A stretch of DNA of 40,611 nt from UBA11524 sp965646445 (GCA_965646445.1 CBFFZW010000039.1:1-40611); one strand, 5' to 3'; positions 31,967 to 40,398 are shown, numbered from the stretch's first letter. The notes: generated from the letters alone by a model not told the origin. Made by a program: numbers and translations.

Positions 31967-32409
31967 AAAAATCTACCTTATATACGGGCATGGCCTATAT
32001 CGGTGTGGGCATGCTGTGCCTGGCGCTGGCCATCTGGACGGAAACCCGGCTGGACGGCCTCCTGTGGGGCCTGGCCGGCGCGGGCGTGGCTCCCGGCATC
32101 AGGATGATCTGGATGTACCGCCACTGGACGCGGCCTGAGCATCAGGCGGAATACGCCCAGCGTCAGCAGGCGCAGCGCATCGCCCAGAAGGACGAGCGGC
32201 TGACCATGCTGCGGGATCGCAGCGGCCGCGCGGCCTACCAGCTGATGATTGGTCTGTACTGCGTGCTGATGCTGATCTTTTCCGTCTGCTCCATGCTGGG
32301 CTGGTGGATGCCCTTTGCCCGCTCCGCCGTGCTGCTGCTGGCCGCGCTTCTGATCGTTCAGGTAGCGACGTGGTGGGTTGTCTTCGCCCGGCTGGTGAGC
32401 AGGGAATAG
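31963..32409 (+). CDS. Small four-helix membrane protein coupled to the XRE regulator
   Basis: A 148-residue integral membrane protein with hydrophobic stretches at about 7-25, 32-50, 92-113 and 119-143, and a charged cytoplasmic loop (53-90, RPEHQAEYAQRQQAQR). It resembles the membrane partners often encoded next to YozG-type regulators (DUF2178-like), but I cannot fix the family. Translational coupling through the ATGA overlap suggests equal amounts; the protein may control or respond to the regulator, which is inference. Confidence 0.75.
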   Translation: MKKSTLYTGMAYIGVGMLCLALAIWTETRLDGLLWGLAGAGVAPGIRMIWMYRHWTRPEHQAEYAQRQQAQRIAQKDERLTMLRDRSGRAAYQLMIGLYCVLMLIFSVCSMLGWWMPFARSAVLLLAALLIVQVATWWVVFARLVSRE

Positions 32410-32454
32410 CGCACCGCAGGCCTTGACCTCCGGCGCTTTCCCCGACAGAAGCGA

Positions 32455-32489
32455 CGCCCCCGCACAGCCAGACAGGCCATGCGGGGGCG
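32455..32489. terminator. Bidirectional terminator between convergent genes
   Basis: CGCCCCCGCA (32455-32464) with TGCGGGGGCG (32480-32489), a 10-bp perfect stem between the stops of the membrane protein and the parvulin gene. T runs are short. Confidence 0.7.
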
Positions 32490-32515
32490 CTTCATATGCC
32501 ATTAGGGATCAAGCG

Positions 32516-34045
32516 TTACTCGGCCACCGGGGGCTGATACTCCTCGCCCTCCGCCGTGTAAACCAGTTCGGCGCTGTCCAGCCAGGCCTTCATGGTGCTG
32601 TTGAACAGCTCGCCCTCCTTGGTCGCCAGCAGGGCCTCGCGCAGGGAGGTCTTGATCTCATCGGTCATTTCGATGGGGCCGGAGGGGACATCCCTGGTGT
32701 ACTGGACAATGTGCACGCCATAGCTGCCCACGACGGGCTCGGCCACATCGCCCACGTTGTCCACGGAGAAGGCCGCCTGCACAAAGGCGGGATCCCACAT
32801 GATGCTGTCCATGTGCACGGCATAGCCCTCGGACTTGTTGGGCTCCTGCGTCATGCCCGGATCGGTGCCGTACTCCGCCACCAGATCAGCGAAGGCCACG
32901 CCGTCAGCCAGCTTGGCGTTGATTTCCGCGATGGTATCGGCCACGGAATCGAGGATCGCCTGATAGGCGGCGTCTACCTGCTCCTGGGTCACAGGCTCGG
33001 CCACATCCGTGGGAGAAGCGGCGTCCGTGGGCGTCGCGGCGTCTTCCTCGTCCTCTTGCTGCTCCTCCAGCTTGGCCACCAGGTTCTGATAGTTGGTCAG
33101 CAGCTCCTGATCCACCTTGAGCAGAATGTGGGTGATGCCGCGATAGCCGGCGGGCTGGTAATAGGAGGTCTGACCATAATAGCCGGTCATGTACTCATAG
33201 GTGGCGATGTCCTCGCCATAGGCGGCCTCGTCCTGCTTGGCCTGCTCGTTGAAGGCCTCGACGATCTCCTCGTCGGTCACCTCAACGCCCTTGACCATTT
33301 CGGCTTCCACCCTGTCCAGCACGACGTTCTCCAGGGTGCCCTCCAGCAGGTAGGCCTCGGTGACGCCGTTGGATTCCAGGTCAGCGATGATGCTCACCCG
33401 GGCAGCGGCCTTCTCCTCGTCGGTGGCGCTGCTGCTCAGGCCGCCGTAGTACAGCACATACTGATCCACCATGTTGTTCCAGTTTTCGGAAACTTCCTTC
33501 TCGATCTCGGCCTTTTCTTCGTCCGTGATGGTATCCAGGCCCAACTCAACGGCCTTCTGCTCCAACATGTTCAGCTGAAGGGCATACTGCATAGCCAGCT
33601 GATAGAGGCTCTTTTTCATCTCGGGGGAGCTGAAGTCATAGCCGTACTGAGCATAATTGTACATCAGGTTCTGAGCGATCTCATCCACGTCCTGATAAGT
33701 GACGCCCTGACCGTTCAGGTTCGCCAGCACGGTTTCAGGCGCAAGGGTGGACGCGGCGCTGGGCTCGTCCGTGGCCAGGGGCACATCCGTGGCTTCCGGC
33801 GCGTCGGTGGCCTCAGGCGCATCCGTCGCCTCGGGAGCTTCCGTCGTCTCGGGAGCGTCGGTGGTCTCAGGGACATCCGTGGGCGCTTCAGTGGGCGCCT
33901 CGGTGGCCGCGGGGACAGGGGTCGCGGTGGCGGTGGTGCTTGCGGGCGTTACGTTGTCCTTGCCCGACAGCTGCGGCACCAGCAGCAGCGCCACGACAAC
34001 GATCAGGGCGACGACCGCGGCCACCCAGGGAGCATACTTCTTCAT
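32516..34045 (-). CDS. Membrane-anchored peptidyl-prolyl isomerase (parvulin/PrsA-like)
   Basis: A 509-residue protein: one N-terminal membrane helix (8-27) with no lipobox, then a low-complexity Thr/Pro/Ala/Glu linker (about 31-105) with the repeat TDAPEA, a SurA-like helical chaperone part (about 105-295), and a parvulin rotamase domain from GITHILLK (303-310) to SYGVHIVQY (441-449). Between the first strand and first helix of the parvulin domain is an extra acidic segment of about 50 residues (about 313-365, EEQQEDEEDAATPTD...). Proteins of this kind fold exported proteins outside the cell. The ATG is at 34045 with GGAACC upstream, a weak ribosome binding site; AAAGGAA is slightly further off. 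Confidence 0.88.
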   Translation of the reverse strand: MKKYAPWVAAVVALIVVVALLLVPQLSGKDNVTPASTTATATPVPAATEAPTEAPTDVPETTDAPETTEAPEATDAPEATDAPEATDVPLATDEPSAASTLAPETVLANLNGQGVTYQDVDEIAQNLMYNYAQYGYDFSSPEMKKSLYQLAMQYALQLNMLEQKAVELGLDTITDEEKAEIEKEVSENWNNMVDQYVLYYGGLSSSATDEEKAAARVSIIADLESNGVTEAYLLEGTLENVVLDRVEAEMVKGVEVTDEEIVEAFNEQAKQDEAAYGEDIATYEYMTGYYGQTSYYQPAGYRGITHILLKVDQELLTNYQNLVAKLEEQQEDEEDAATPTDAASPTDVAEPVTQEQVDAAYQAILDSVADTIAEINAKLADGVAFADLVAEYGTDPGMTQEPNKSEGYAVHMDSIMWDPAFVQAAFSVDNVGDVAEPVVGSYGVHIVQYTRDVPSGPIEMTDEIKTSLREALLATKEGELFNSTMKAWLDSAELVYTAEGEEYQPPVAE

Positions 34046-34092
34046 GGTACAGGTTCCTTTCTTCCACCCGCGTCCCGCGCAGGCTCCTGACC

Positions 34093-34121
34093 ATTATGAC
34101 ACGATTTACACTCGGATGCAA
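34093..34121 (-). promoter_or_regulatory. Promoter of the parvulin gene
   Basis: On the minus strand TTGCAT (34116-34121), 17 bp, CATAAT (34093-34098). Confidence 0.6.
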
Positions 34122-34197
34122 CAGAAATTTGCAAATGTTACAGACTGTTCACGATTGCAATGTCAAAGCAGGCGGTCTTCACCATTTTTTGAAATGG

Positions 34198-34227
34198 TTG
34201 ACGTTCTCCCGACATTTGGGGTATACT
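34198..34227 (+). promoter_or_regulatory. Promoter of the lysophospholipase-like gene, with an adjoining palindrome
   Basis: TTGACG (34198-34203), 18 bp, TATACT (34222-34227). Directly upstream is a 7-bp inverted repeat, ACCATTT (34181-34187) and AAATGGT (34192-34198), whose last base is the first of the -35; it is well placed for a regulator. Confidence 0.6.
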
Positions 34228-34261
34228 GATTGAAGGATAACGATCAAAGGATGGGATCAGC

Positions 34262-35203
34262 TTGACGCAGACGGAAGCCTTCACCTTTTCCTCCACGGTC
34301 GGCGACACGCTGGACGGCAGGCTGTGGCTGCCTGACGGCCAGCCCCGGGCCGTTGTGCAGCTGGTTCACGGCATGGCCGAGCACATCGACCGGTATGAGC
34401 GCATGGCCCGCTGGCTGAACGCCGAGAGCATTGCCGTGACGGGGCATACGCACCTGGGGCACGGCCCCAAGGCAGCCATCCTGGGGCATTTCAGCGACCG
34501 GGACGGCTGGCAGCGCCTGATCGACGATGTGCATCGTCTTCGCCAGCGGACGCAGGCGCGCTTTCCCGGCGTCCCTTACTTCATTCTGGGGCATTCCATG
34601 GGCAGCTTCGTCACCCGCTGCTACCTGCGGGAGCACGGGGAGGGCCTTGCGGGCGCCATTCTCTGCGGCACGGGCTATTTCAGCCGGGGCAAGCTGACGG
34701 CGGCGCTCCTGGTCGCCAATCTGGTCTGCTTCCTGGGCGGCGCGCGCAAGCCCTGCCCGCTGATTGACCGGCTGGCCTTCGGCGGCTCCAACCGGCCCTT
34801 CGCGCCCAGCCGCACCGCCTTTGACTGGCTCTCCCGGGATGAGGCCGAGGTCGATCGGTACATCGCGGATCCCTATTGCGGCTTTCCCTTCACCGGCAGC
34901 GGCTATCGTGAGCTGTTCCGCGGCCTGTGGCGGCTGACCGACCTGGCGCCCCTGAAGCAAATCCCCAGGACGCTGCCCCTGCTGCTGATCTCCGGCGACG
35001 CCGACCCGGTGGGCGGCATGGGCAAGGGCGTGGAGCGCGTGGCCCGGCAGTTCCGGGAAGCCGGGCTTGAGCAGGTGGAGATGACGCTGTATCCCGGCGC
35101 GAGGCACGAGCTGTTCAACGAGACCAACCGGGACGAGGTCTGCCGGGACGTTTCCGCCTTCATCCGGCGCGTCGCGGACGGACTGGTTTCTTCATCTATA
35201 TAA
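34262..35203 (+). CDS. Alpha/beta hydrolase, lysophospholipase/monoacylglycerol lipase type
   Basis: A 313-residue alpha/beta hydrolase of the serine aminopeptidase S33 (PldB-like) group. VVQLVHGMAEHIDRY is the oxyanion segment, GHSMGS holds the nucleophile Ser112, GDADPVG the acid (Asp246 or Asp248) and GARHELFNE His282. No signal peptide. Enzymes of this type cleave acyl groups from lysophospholipids or monoglycerides. The start is a TTG at 34262, preceded by AAAGGATGGG about 10 bases away; no ATG fits the conserved N-terminus. It has its own promoter and a terminator shared with the convergent phosphorylase gene. Confidence 0.88.
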   Translation: MTQTEAFTFSSTVGDTLDGRLWLPDGQPRAVVQLVHGMAEHIDRYERMARWLNAESIAVTGHTHLGHGPKAAILGHFSDRDGWQRLIDDVHRLRQRTQARFPGVPYFILGHSMGSFVTRCYLREHGEGLAGAILCGTGYFSRGKLTAALLVANLVCFLGGARKPCPLIDRLAFGGSNRPFAPSRTAFDWLSRDEAEVDRYIADPYCGFPFTGSGYRELFRGLWRLTDLAPLKQIPRTLPLLLISGDADPVGGMGKGVERVARQFREAGLEQVEMTLYPGARHELFNETNRDEVCRDVSAFIRRVADGLVSSSI

Positions 35204-35216
35204 GCTATGAAGCACA

Positions 35217-35247
35217 AATCCCGCAGGCACATGCAGCCCGCGGGATT
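35217..35247. terminator. Terminator between convergent hydrolase and phosphorylase genes
   Basis: AATCCCGC (35217-35224) with GCGGGATT (35240-35247), then TCTCTATTTGTTT on the plus side. Confidence 0.75.
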
Positions 35248-35279
35248 CTCTATTTGTTTATCGTGCATCTTTGTCCGAT

Positions 35280-36044
35280 TCAGATGACCGTCACCAGCTT
35301 CGCGCACAGCGACACCAAATCGTATCGGATGCCTTCCCGGCTCCGCCAGCCTCGGTCGGACCACGTTTCCCCGGAAAGGTCGTCCCCGCCATAGATCAGC
35401 GCGCCATAATCAAAGCCTCTGAACTGCGCGACGGCGATGCACCCGGCCTGCTCCATTTCCACGATTTTGGCGCCCTCCGCCCTTCTTCGGCTGACGCGGT
35501 CGGCTGTCTCCCGGAAGATCGCATCCGTGGTCCAGGTCAGGCCGCGGAGGTGGGGGACGCCGTTTTCCTGCAGGTAGCGGCTGATGCGGTCGGTCAGCGC
35601 GGGATCCGTATCAATGACCCTTGACGGCGCAATATATTGGTAGGAAAAGCCTTCATCCCTGATCGCCCCGTCGACCACCAGGATCTGCCCGACCTCAATA
35701 TCAGGGTCAAGGACGCCGCCTCCGCCGCAGAACATCACCTTGGTAATGCCCATGGCATGGAACAGATCCAGGTTGCCCGCGCAGGCAGGGCAGCCCACCT
35801 GCCCGGGGGCCAGCAGCACATCGGGCTGCTCCGTGAAGCGGTAGATCGTCAGCGGATCCTCGCCGGGAATGATCCGCTCCTCCGCAATCAGCCCGCCCGT
35901 TTCCAGCTTTCGCACAGCCTCCGGGAAAAACGTAATCACCATTTTGTTGGTATCAAACTTTTCTTGAACAAACGCTGTGGGGTTTAATTGGGCCGTCGGG
36001 CTGCTGTCGAACTCCAGTACCGGCCATTCGTTCTTGGTGAGCAT
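35280..36044 (-). CDS. Nucleoside phosphorylase family protein
   Basis: A 254-residue protein of the PNP/UDP phosphorylase family, which split nucleosides (or in some cases methylthioadenosine/S-adenosylhomocysteine) to base and sugar or sugar phosphate. The central FCGGGGVLDPDIEVGQILVVDGAIRDEG strand-turn corresponds to the conserved GxxG and AxRxEG region of uridine phosphorylases, and IVEMEQAGCIAVAQFRG is the MExA ribose-binding loop. Which nucleoside it uses is not clear. The ATG at 36044 follows AAAGGAG on the minus strand. It lies 40 bp behind an XRE/zinc-ribbon gene and is probably expressed with it. Confidence 0.83.
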   Translation of the reverse strand: MLTKNEWPVLEFDSSPTAQLNPTAFVQEKFDTNKMVITFFPEAVRKLETGGLIAEERIIPGEDPLTIYRFTEQPDVLLAPGQVGCPACAGNLDLFHAMGITKVMFCGGGGVLDPDIEVGQILVVDGAIRDEGFSYQYIAPSRVIDTDPALTDRISRYLQENGVPHLRGLTWTTDAIFRETADRVSRRRAEGAKIVEMEQAGCIAVAQFRGFDYGALIYGGDDLSGETWSDRGWRSREGIRYDLVSLCAKLVTVI

Positions 36045-36084
36045 AGCGACTCCTTTCGTTAAACATGACGGCTTCCGCTCTTCG

Positions 36085-36531
36085 TCATTTCGCCTTGGCC
36101 CAGTGCCTCAGCCTGGGCAGCTGCTCTGCGCAATAAGCCCGAACCTGCTCCGGCGGCCACTGATCGCTGGCCATATGCTCCGCCAGAAAATCCGTCAGCT
36201 GCTCCATGCTGGCGTAGGCAAACCGACCGTCTGTGTAGCACCACTTGCAGTATTCCTCGTTGAAAGCGCCGTCCGGCTCCCTGCTGATGGCGGAATCCTC
36301 CAGCGGCATGCCGCAGCACTGGCAGATCAACGGCCTGGGCGAGCCCAGCAGCGTGTTGATGGAAACATCAAACAGCTTCGACAGCAGCTTCAGCGCTTCC
36401 GTGTTGGGGACAGTCTCTCCCGTCTCCCAGCGCGAAACCGCCTGCCTTGTCACATACACCTTTTCCGCCAGATCGTCCTGGGATAAGCCGTTCCGGGTTC
36501 GCAGCTCCAGGATCACGCTTTTCGTATCCAT
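36085..36531 (-). CDS. XRE-family regulator with C-terminal zinc ribbon
   Basis: A 148-residue two-domain protein: an HTH_3 domain (about 1-65, ELRTRNGLSQDDLAEKVYVTRQAVSRWETGE), then a putative zinc ribbon (Zn_ribbon_2 type) with CQCCGMPL and EEYCKWCYTDGRF. The Cys pairs may bind zinc or sense redox or metal state. The ATG at 36531 follows GGAGGTGG; an in-frame frame start 51 bp upstream lacks a site. It may control the adjoining phosphorylase gene. Confidence 0.85.
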   Translation of the reverse strand: MDTKSVILELRTRNGLSQDDLAEKVYVTRQAVSRWETGETVPNTEALKLLSKLFDVSINTLLGSPRPLICQCCGMPLEDSAISREPDGAFNEEYCKWCYTDGRFAYASMEQLTDFLAEHMASDQWPPEQVRAYCAEQLPRLRHWAKAK

Positions 36532-36553
36532 GGTATGAACCACCTCCATGGCC

Positions 36554-36582
36554 ATGATAGCACAGTCCCATGCGCTGCGCAA
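36554..36582 (-). promoter_or_regulatory. Promoter of the XRE/zinc-ribbon-phosphorylase pair
   Basis: On the minus strand TTGCGC (36577-36582), 17 bp, TATCAT (36554-36559). The leader is short (about 17 nt). Confidence 0.55.
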
Positions 36583-36722
36583 GCAACGCGCTGTTGCTGC
36601 GGCGTGTCATCAACGTCCTGGCGGGGGCAGAGGGGCAGCCGACACCATAGCACGCCCTTTTTCGATCGCACATGAACCATACGGTTCGCAGACGCTTGAT
36701 AGCGGCGCGCCGCTGCCATGCT

Positions 36723-37133
36723 TCATCCGCCCGCCTCCACAGGACGGTCTTCCCTGCCGTCGGTCTTTTTTCTCCCTTTGGGCGCGGTGGCGTCATAGCT
36801 CACATCCAGCAGCATGCGGATCCTGTCCTCCGGCACGGTTCCATCCAGGGCGATGGTGATCCAGTGCTCCTTGTTCATATGATAGGCCGGGAAAACACCC
36901 GGCTCCCCGCGCAGCGCGCCCGCGAGCATCGGGCCGCACTTCAGGTTAACCACATCCAGGAGCTCCCCGCCCGGCAGGCCCAGCTTTTCCCGGGGAATAT
37001 CCATGACCACCGCGAACCACTTCCGGTTATCGCCGCGGCGAAACACCCGGTAGCCCGGATATTTCATCCAGGGGGCGTCCTCGTCCGCGTTGTAGGTTTC
37101 CAGGATGTAGCGTGTCAGCGCCGTGCGATCCAT
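36723..37133 (-). CDS. MmcQ/YjbR family DNA-binding-like protein
   Basis: A 136-residue protein of the MmcQ/YjbR family (CyaY-like fold). The core is YRVFRRGDNRKWFAVVMDIPREKLG, NLKCGPMLAGALRGEPGVFPAYHMNKEHWITIALDG, ending in the conserved SYDATAPK. Members are widespread and were suggested to bind DNA, but their role is not known. It begins 4 bp after the stop of the XRE/membrane regulator gene, so the two are one unit. GGAGA about 7 bases ahead serves as ribosome binding site. The roughly 190 bp to the next gene hold a 14-bp GC palindrome (AGCGGCGCGCCGCT, 36701-36714) and no clear terminator. Confidence 0.88.
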   Translation of the reverse strand: MDRTALTRYILETYNADEDAPWMKYPGYRVFRRGDNRKWFAVVMDIPREKLGLPGGELLDVVNLKCGPMLAGALRGEPGVFPAYHMNKEHWITIALDGTVPEDRIRMLLDVSYDATAPKGRKKTDGREDRPVEAGG

Positions 37134-37137
37134 GTTT

Positions 37138-37836
37138 TCATCTCCAGGTTTGCAGCAAAGGAATCAGCAGAAACACCAGCCAGCCGGGATGCCACAGATT
37201 CCCCAGCGTACCCAGCAGCAGGTAGATGATCGTCACCATGATCGGGTTGCCCAGCAGGCGCAGGTAGGTGCGCTCCGACCGGGGAATGTAAAACAGCGGA
37301 ATCGTCAGGAAAATGATCCAGCCGGGATGCCACCAATGGAAGCAGAAGCCCATGATCAGGTAGGCCAGCGTAACCAGGATGGGATAGGGGAAGCGGGCCC
37401 AGCGCCTGTCCAGCTGACGCAGGCGTTCCTGCGCCTGATGCTCATAAAAGCTGCCGTTGGGCAGCAGATCATCCATGGAGACCGTCCGCGGCTCGGCCGA
37501 ACCGGCTTCGTCATCCACCAGGGCAGCTTCAGCGCCGGCGGAGGCATCCCAGGACACGCTCTCCTCCGCGACATATTCGGCGGCGGGCTCGTCTTCCGCC
37601 TGATTCATCAGCACGCGATCCGGGTCGGGCGCGGCAGGGCAGCAGATCAGTTCGTCCAGCGTCACGCCGTAAAGCCGTGCCAGGGCGATCAAATTGTCCG
37701 TATCCGGCGAAGATTCGGCGCGCTCCCACTTGGATACGGCCTGACGGCTGACGCCCAACCGTTCCGCCAGCTCCTCCTGGGATAGCCCCTTCTCCTTGCG
37801 CAGGGCGGTGAGGCGAGCGGCTGTCTCGAGGGTCAT
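37138..37836 (-). CDS. XRE-family regulator with membrane C-terminus
   Basis: A 232-residue protein: an N-terminal HTH_3 domain (about 1-65, LRKEKGLSQEELAERLGVSRQAVSKWERAE), an acidic middle part (70-145), then about four hydrophobic segments (150-230) arranged as two copies of a helix pair, each ending in WHPGW (HWWHPGWIIFLTIPLFYIPR and LWHPGWLVFLLIPLL). A DNA-binding domain tied to the membrane suggests direct sensing of envelope state. The ATG at 37836 follows AGGAGG on the minus strand; a 27-residue extension upstream is rejected. Confidence 0.87.
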   Translation of the reverse strand: MTLETAARLTALRKEKGLSQEELAERLGVSRQAVSKWERAESSPDTDNLIALARLYGVTLDELICCPAAPDPDRVLMNQAEDEPAAEYVAEESVSWDASAGAEAALVDDEAGSAEPRTVSMDDLLPNGSFYEHQAQERLRQLDRRWARFPYPILVTLAYLIMGFCFHWWHPGWIIFLTIPLFYIPRSERTYLRLLGNPIMVTIIYLLLGTLGNLWHPGWLVFLLIPLLQTWR

Positions 37837-37961
37837 TGTGGATTCCTCCTCTTTCTCTTGGAATGGTGACAGTGTAGCACGGCTTTTCCCGGTTGCGCCA
37901 GCAAATCCGGCTTGCATTTACGCCCGCGCAACCAATAGTTGCGCCCCGCAAAACAAAGGTT

Positions 37962-38501
37962 TCACTTGCCCTGCCGCTTCTTCGCTCCGGCGCGGATGGT
38001 TCGCTGCCGGTGATACTGATCCAGTGCCGCCACGTCCCGCGCCTGCAGGAACTTCCGCTGCCGATTGTGGTGCCTCGGCTCACGGATGAGCCTGTCCGCC
38101 TCCTCCAGGGTGTACCACTGCACCGTGGTTTTGTTCGCCTCCTCCACGGCCGTCAGGTGCGGGGTCAGCAGCCTGTCCCGGGTGGTGACCACATAATAGC
38201 AGGATACCTGCGTATAATCGCAGTAGCCGCGATTTTCCGATACATAGCCCAGTGGGCGGATCCGATGGCACCGACAGCCGGTTTCCTCCATCATTTCCCG
38301 CCGGAGGGCGTCAATCAGGGTTTCCTCCGGCTCCACACCGCCCCCCGGCAGGGTGTACAAACCATACCGACCGGAATACATCACGGCCACCTTGCCTTCC
38401 GGGTTGATGAGGATTGCCCGGGCCGTCAGCCTGGGCCTGGCGGAGGAATGCCCCGGCGTCCCCAGTACAGCCCTGTCCGTCAAGGCACATATCAGCTCCA
38501 T
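37962..38501 (-). CDS. Nudix hydrolase
   Basis: A 179-residue Nudix-fold pyrophosphohydrolase. The Nudix box runs from Gly54 to Gly75 (GGVEPEETLIDALRREMMEETG) and fits the GX5EX7REUXEEXGU rule. The N-terminal RLTARAILINPEGKVAVMYSG is the first strand pair. Substrates of the family are nucleotide or sugar diphosphates; this one cannot be specified. The ATG at 38501 follows AAAGGAGGAGG. A GCGCAAC/GTTGCGC hairpin (37926-37944) lies behind the gene but has no T run. Confidence 0.92.
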   Translation of the reverse strand: MELICALTDRAVLGTPGHSSARPRLTARAILINPEGKVAVMYSGRYGLYTLPGGGVEPEETLIDALRREMMEETGCRCHRIRPLGYVSENRGYCDYTQVSCYYVVTTRDRLLTPHLTAVEEANKTTVQWYTLEEADRLIREPRHHNRQRKFLQARDVAALDQYHRQRTIRAGAKKRQGK

Positions 38502-38889
38502 AAGCCCTCCTCCTTTCCATGATATTGATCCATGGCCCCATCGGCCAATGCTTCTTTTGCGAAAAATGCTTCAATATATAATAGCCTGTCGCAAGGGGGC
38601 AGGCGCGTCCCCGATTCTCTGACCGAAATGCTTCCGCAAACTTTCGGTATGGATTTCTTCGATTTTTCCTTGCGCTTTTCCTGCCAGGCGGCAACATTTG
38701 ACCGCCCAGGGGAAAAATGGCGGATGGAAATCAACGTTTTTTCAGCCCCGGCAGGAATAATTAGCAATCATATAGTAATCTTTCAGCAATTTTTTCTATA
38801 ATGAGCGAACATTTCCGATAGGAATTGCGTCTAAATAGGTGTACAATGGATTCGCGAAAAAACCGCGATGTCGGAGGGGAGGTACGGCC
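38502..38889. other. Intergenic region, no gene seen
   Basis: A 388-bp divergent space between the Nudix and caspase-like genes. The parts 38560-38590 and 38750-38820 are clearly more AT-rich than the surroundings. A TATAAT (38797-38802) points to the caspase-like gene but has no good -35; no convincing Nudix promoter was found. No repeat module or hairpin stands out. Confidence 0.5.
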
Positions 38890-40389
38890 GTGAGGCGGAT
38901 GGGCTTGATGATGCTGGCGTTGACCGCGTGGCTGTGCCTGATGGCCACGGCCGCATCGGCCAGGGCGGAAGGCGTCAACCGGGCGCTGCTGGTTGGCTGC
39001 GACCGCTTCGTGACCCAGGAGGAAACCACCCCCGCCTCCGCCACCAACGTCACCCGCGTGGCCGAAGCCCTGTCCGGCGGCGCCATGAACCTGGAGCGCC
39101 TCATCACCCGCCGCAACGACCTGAGCAGCGCCGCCGAGCTGGAATCGCTGATTCAGGCGGCCTTTGGCGACGCGGCGGAAGGCGACGTCAGCTACTTCTA
39201 CATCAGCACCCACGGCCAATGGAGCCAGGGCATGGACAATGGCGACATGGCGCTCCTGCTTTCCGACGGCAACCAGGAGGAAGCCGTGACGGCCCGTCAG
39301 CTGCGGGCCATGTTTGATCGGATTCCCGGGGTCAAGGTGCTGATTCTGGACGCCTGCCACTCCGGCGCGGTCATCGGCAAGGGCATCCACGGCCCCTTCG
39401 GCAACGTCTTCGCCGGGAAGGATTACAAGGTGCTCTGCTCCTCGGGCGGGGCGGAGCAAAGCTGGTTCTGGCAGGGCGGAGCGTCCGTGGGCGCGGGTTA
39501 TTTTTCTTCCGCCCTGGCGGCGGGGCTGTCCGTGCAGGGCGGCTATGGCGCGGACGAAAACCGCGACGGCGCCATCACCCTGACCGAGCTCAAGCGCTAC
39601 CTGCTGGCCTACCACGGCGCGTCCACCGTCCGCTGCTATCCCGAGGAGGATGACTTCGCCGTTCTCCGCTACGACGCCTCCGCCTATACGGGACGGCGCC
39701 GGGACAGCATCATCGAGGGCATTGCCTTCGCCGGGGACACACTGTCCGCCGACAATCCAACGGTCAACTTTTCCTTCAACATGGTTCGGCCCGCCCAGGT
39801 GGCCTACCAGATCGTGTATCAGAAGGAGGGCCGGTGGGACTTCGAGCACGCCCGGCTGATTTACGACAACGAGGAGCGCTTCGGCGTCCACGGCAATACG
39901 CGGGGCTACCTATCCCCGGGCATGAAGGATCGCACCCTGTCCCTTGACCGGGCGGATGGCGAGGGCTACGGCTACGTCCTTTTGCAGATGGTCGCCAAGC
40001 AGGAAGATCAATGGTTCCTGGCCGCCAGCAAGGTGCTGTGCGTCCCCCCCGCCAAGGGCGACCCGCTGCTGGAAATCCTGCCGGGAGCCTCCTTCTGCCC
40101 CGATCAGGGAGAGGAGCTCAGCTTCGTCGTCCACCATCAATACCCCTGCGAACTGACCGTCACCCTGGAGGATCTGGAGGGCAAGACGGTGCGTCGGCTG
40201 TGCTCCCGGGCGTCCAGCCGACCCGAGCAGCTGCTTCCCCGGGGCTCCTTCTTCACCTGGAACGGACGGCGCGCCAATGGTGAAAGCGCGCCGGAGGGGC
40301 AATACCGCATCCGTGTCAAGGCATACATTGGCGAGGACGTGTATAAAATGGTGTCCGAGCCGGTGCTGCTGCTCTCCCCGGAGGGGTGA
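38890..40389 (+). CDS. Secreted caspase-like protease with EF-hand loop and FlgD-like C-terminal domain
   Basis: A 499-residue exported protein. The start is the GTG at 38890, because GGAGGGGAGGT (38873-38883) lies just ahead; upstream in-frame codons have no site. A signal peptide (1-27, cleavage after ARA) leads into a caspase-fold (C14) domain: His108 in YISTHGQ and Cys156 in LILDACHSGA form the dyad. Inside it is a calcium-type loop, DENRDGAITLTEL (222-234). A beta-rich part follows (about 275-385), and a FlgD-like Ig domain ends the protein (about 390-495, FTWNGRRANGESAPEGQYRIRVKA). Such proteases cut after Lys or Arg and are often calcium dependent; here that is inference. Confidence 0.88.
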   Translation: MRRMGLMMLALTAWLCLMATAASARAEGVNRALLVGCDRFVTQEETTPASATNVTRVAEALSGGAMNLERLITRRNDLSSAAELESLIQAAFGDAAEGDVSYFYISTHGQWSQGMDNGDMALLLSDGNQEEAVTARQLRAMFDRIPGVKVLILDACHSGAVIGKGIHGPFGNVFAGKDYKVLCSSGGAEQSWFWQGGASVGAGYFSSALAAGLSVQGGYGADENRDGAITLTELKRYLLAYHGASTVRCYPEEDDFAVLRYDASAYTGRRRDSIIEGIAFAGDTLSADNPTVNFSFNMVRPAQVAYQIVYQKEGRWDFEHARLIYDNEERFGVHGNTRGYLSPGMKDRTLSLDRADGEGYGYVLLQMVAKQEDQWFLAASKVLCVPPAKGDPLLEILPGASFCPDQGEELSFVVHHQYPCELTVTLEDLEGKTVRRLCSRASSRPEQLLPRGSFFTWNGRRANGESAPEGQYRIRVKAYIGEDVYKMVSEPVLLLSPEG

Positions 40390-40398
40390 ACGGCAGCG

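Noticed and set aside
35280..36044. Pfs/MTAN nucleosidase as partner of luxS
   Set aside because: It belongs to the same superfamily, but it is far from luxS, lacks the typical MTAN motifs, and fits uridine-phosphorylase-like proteins better.
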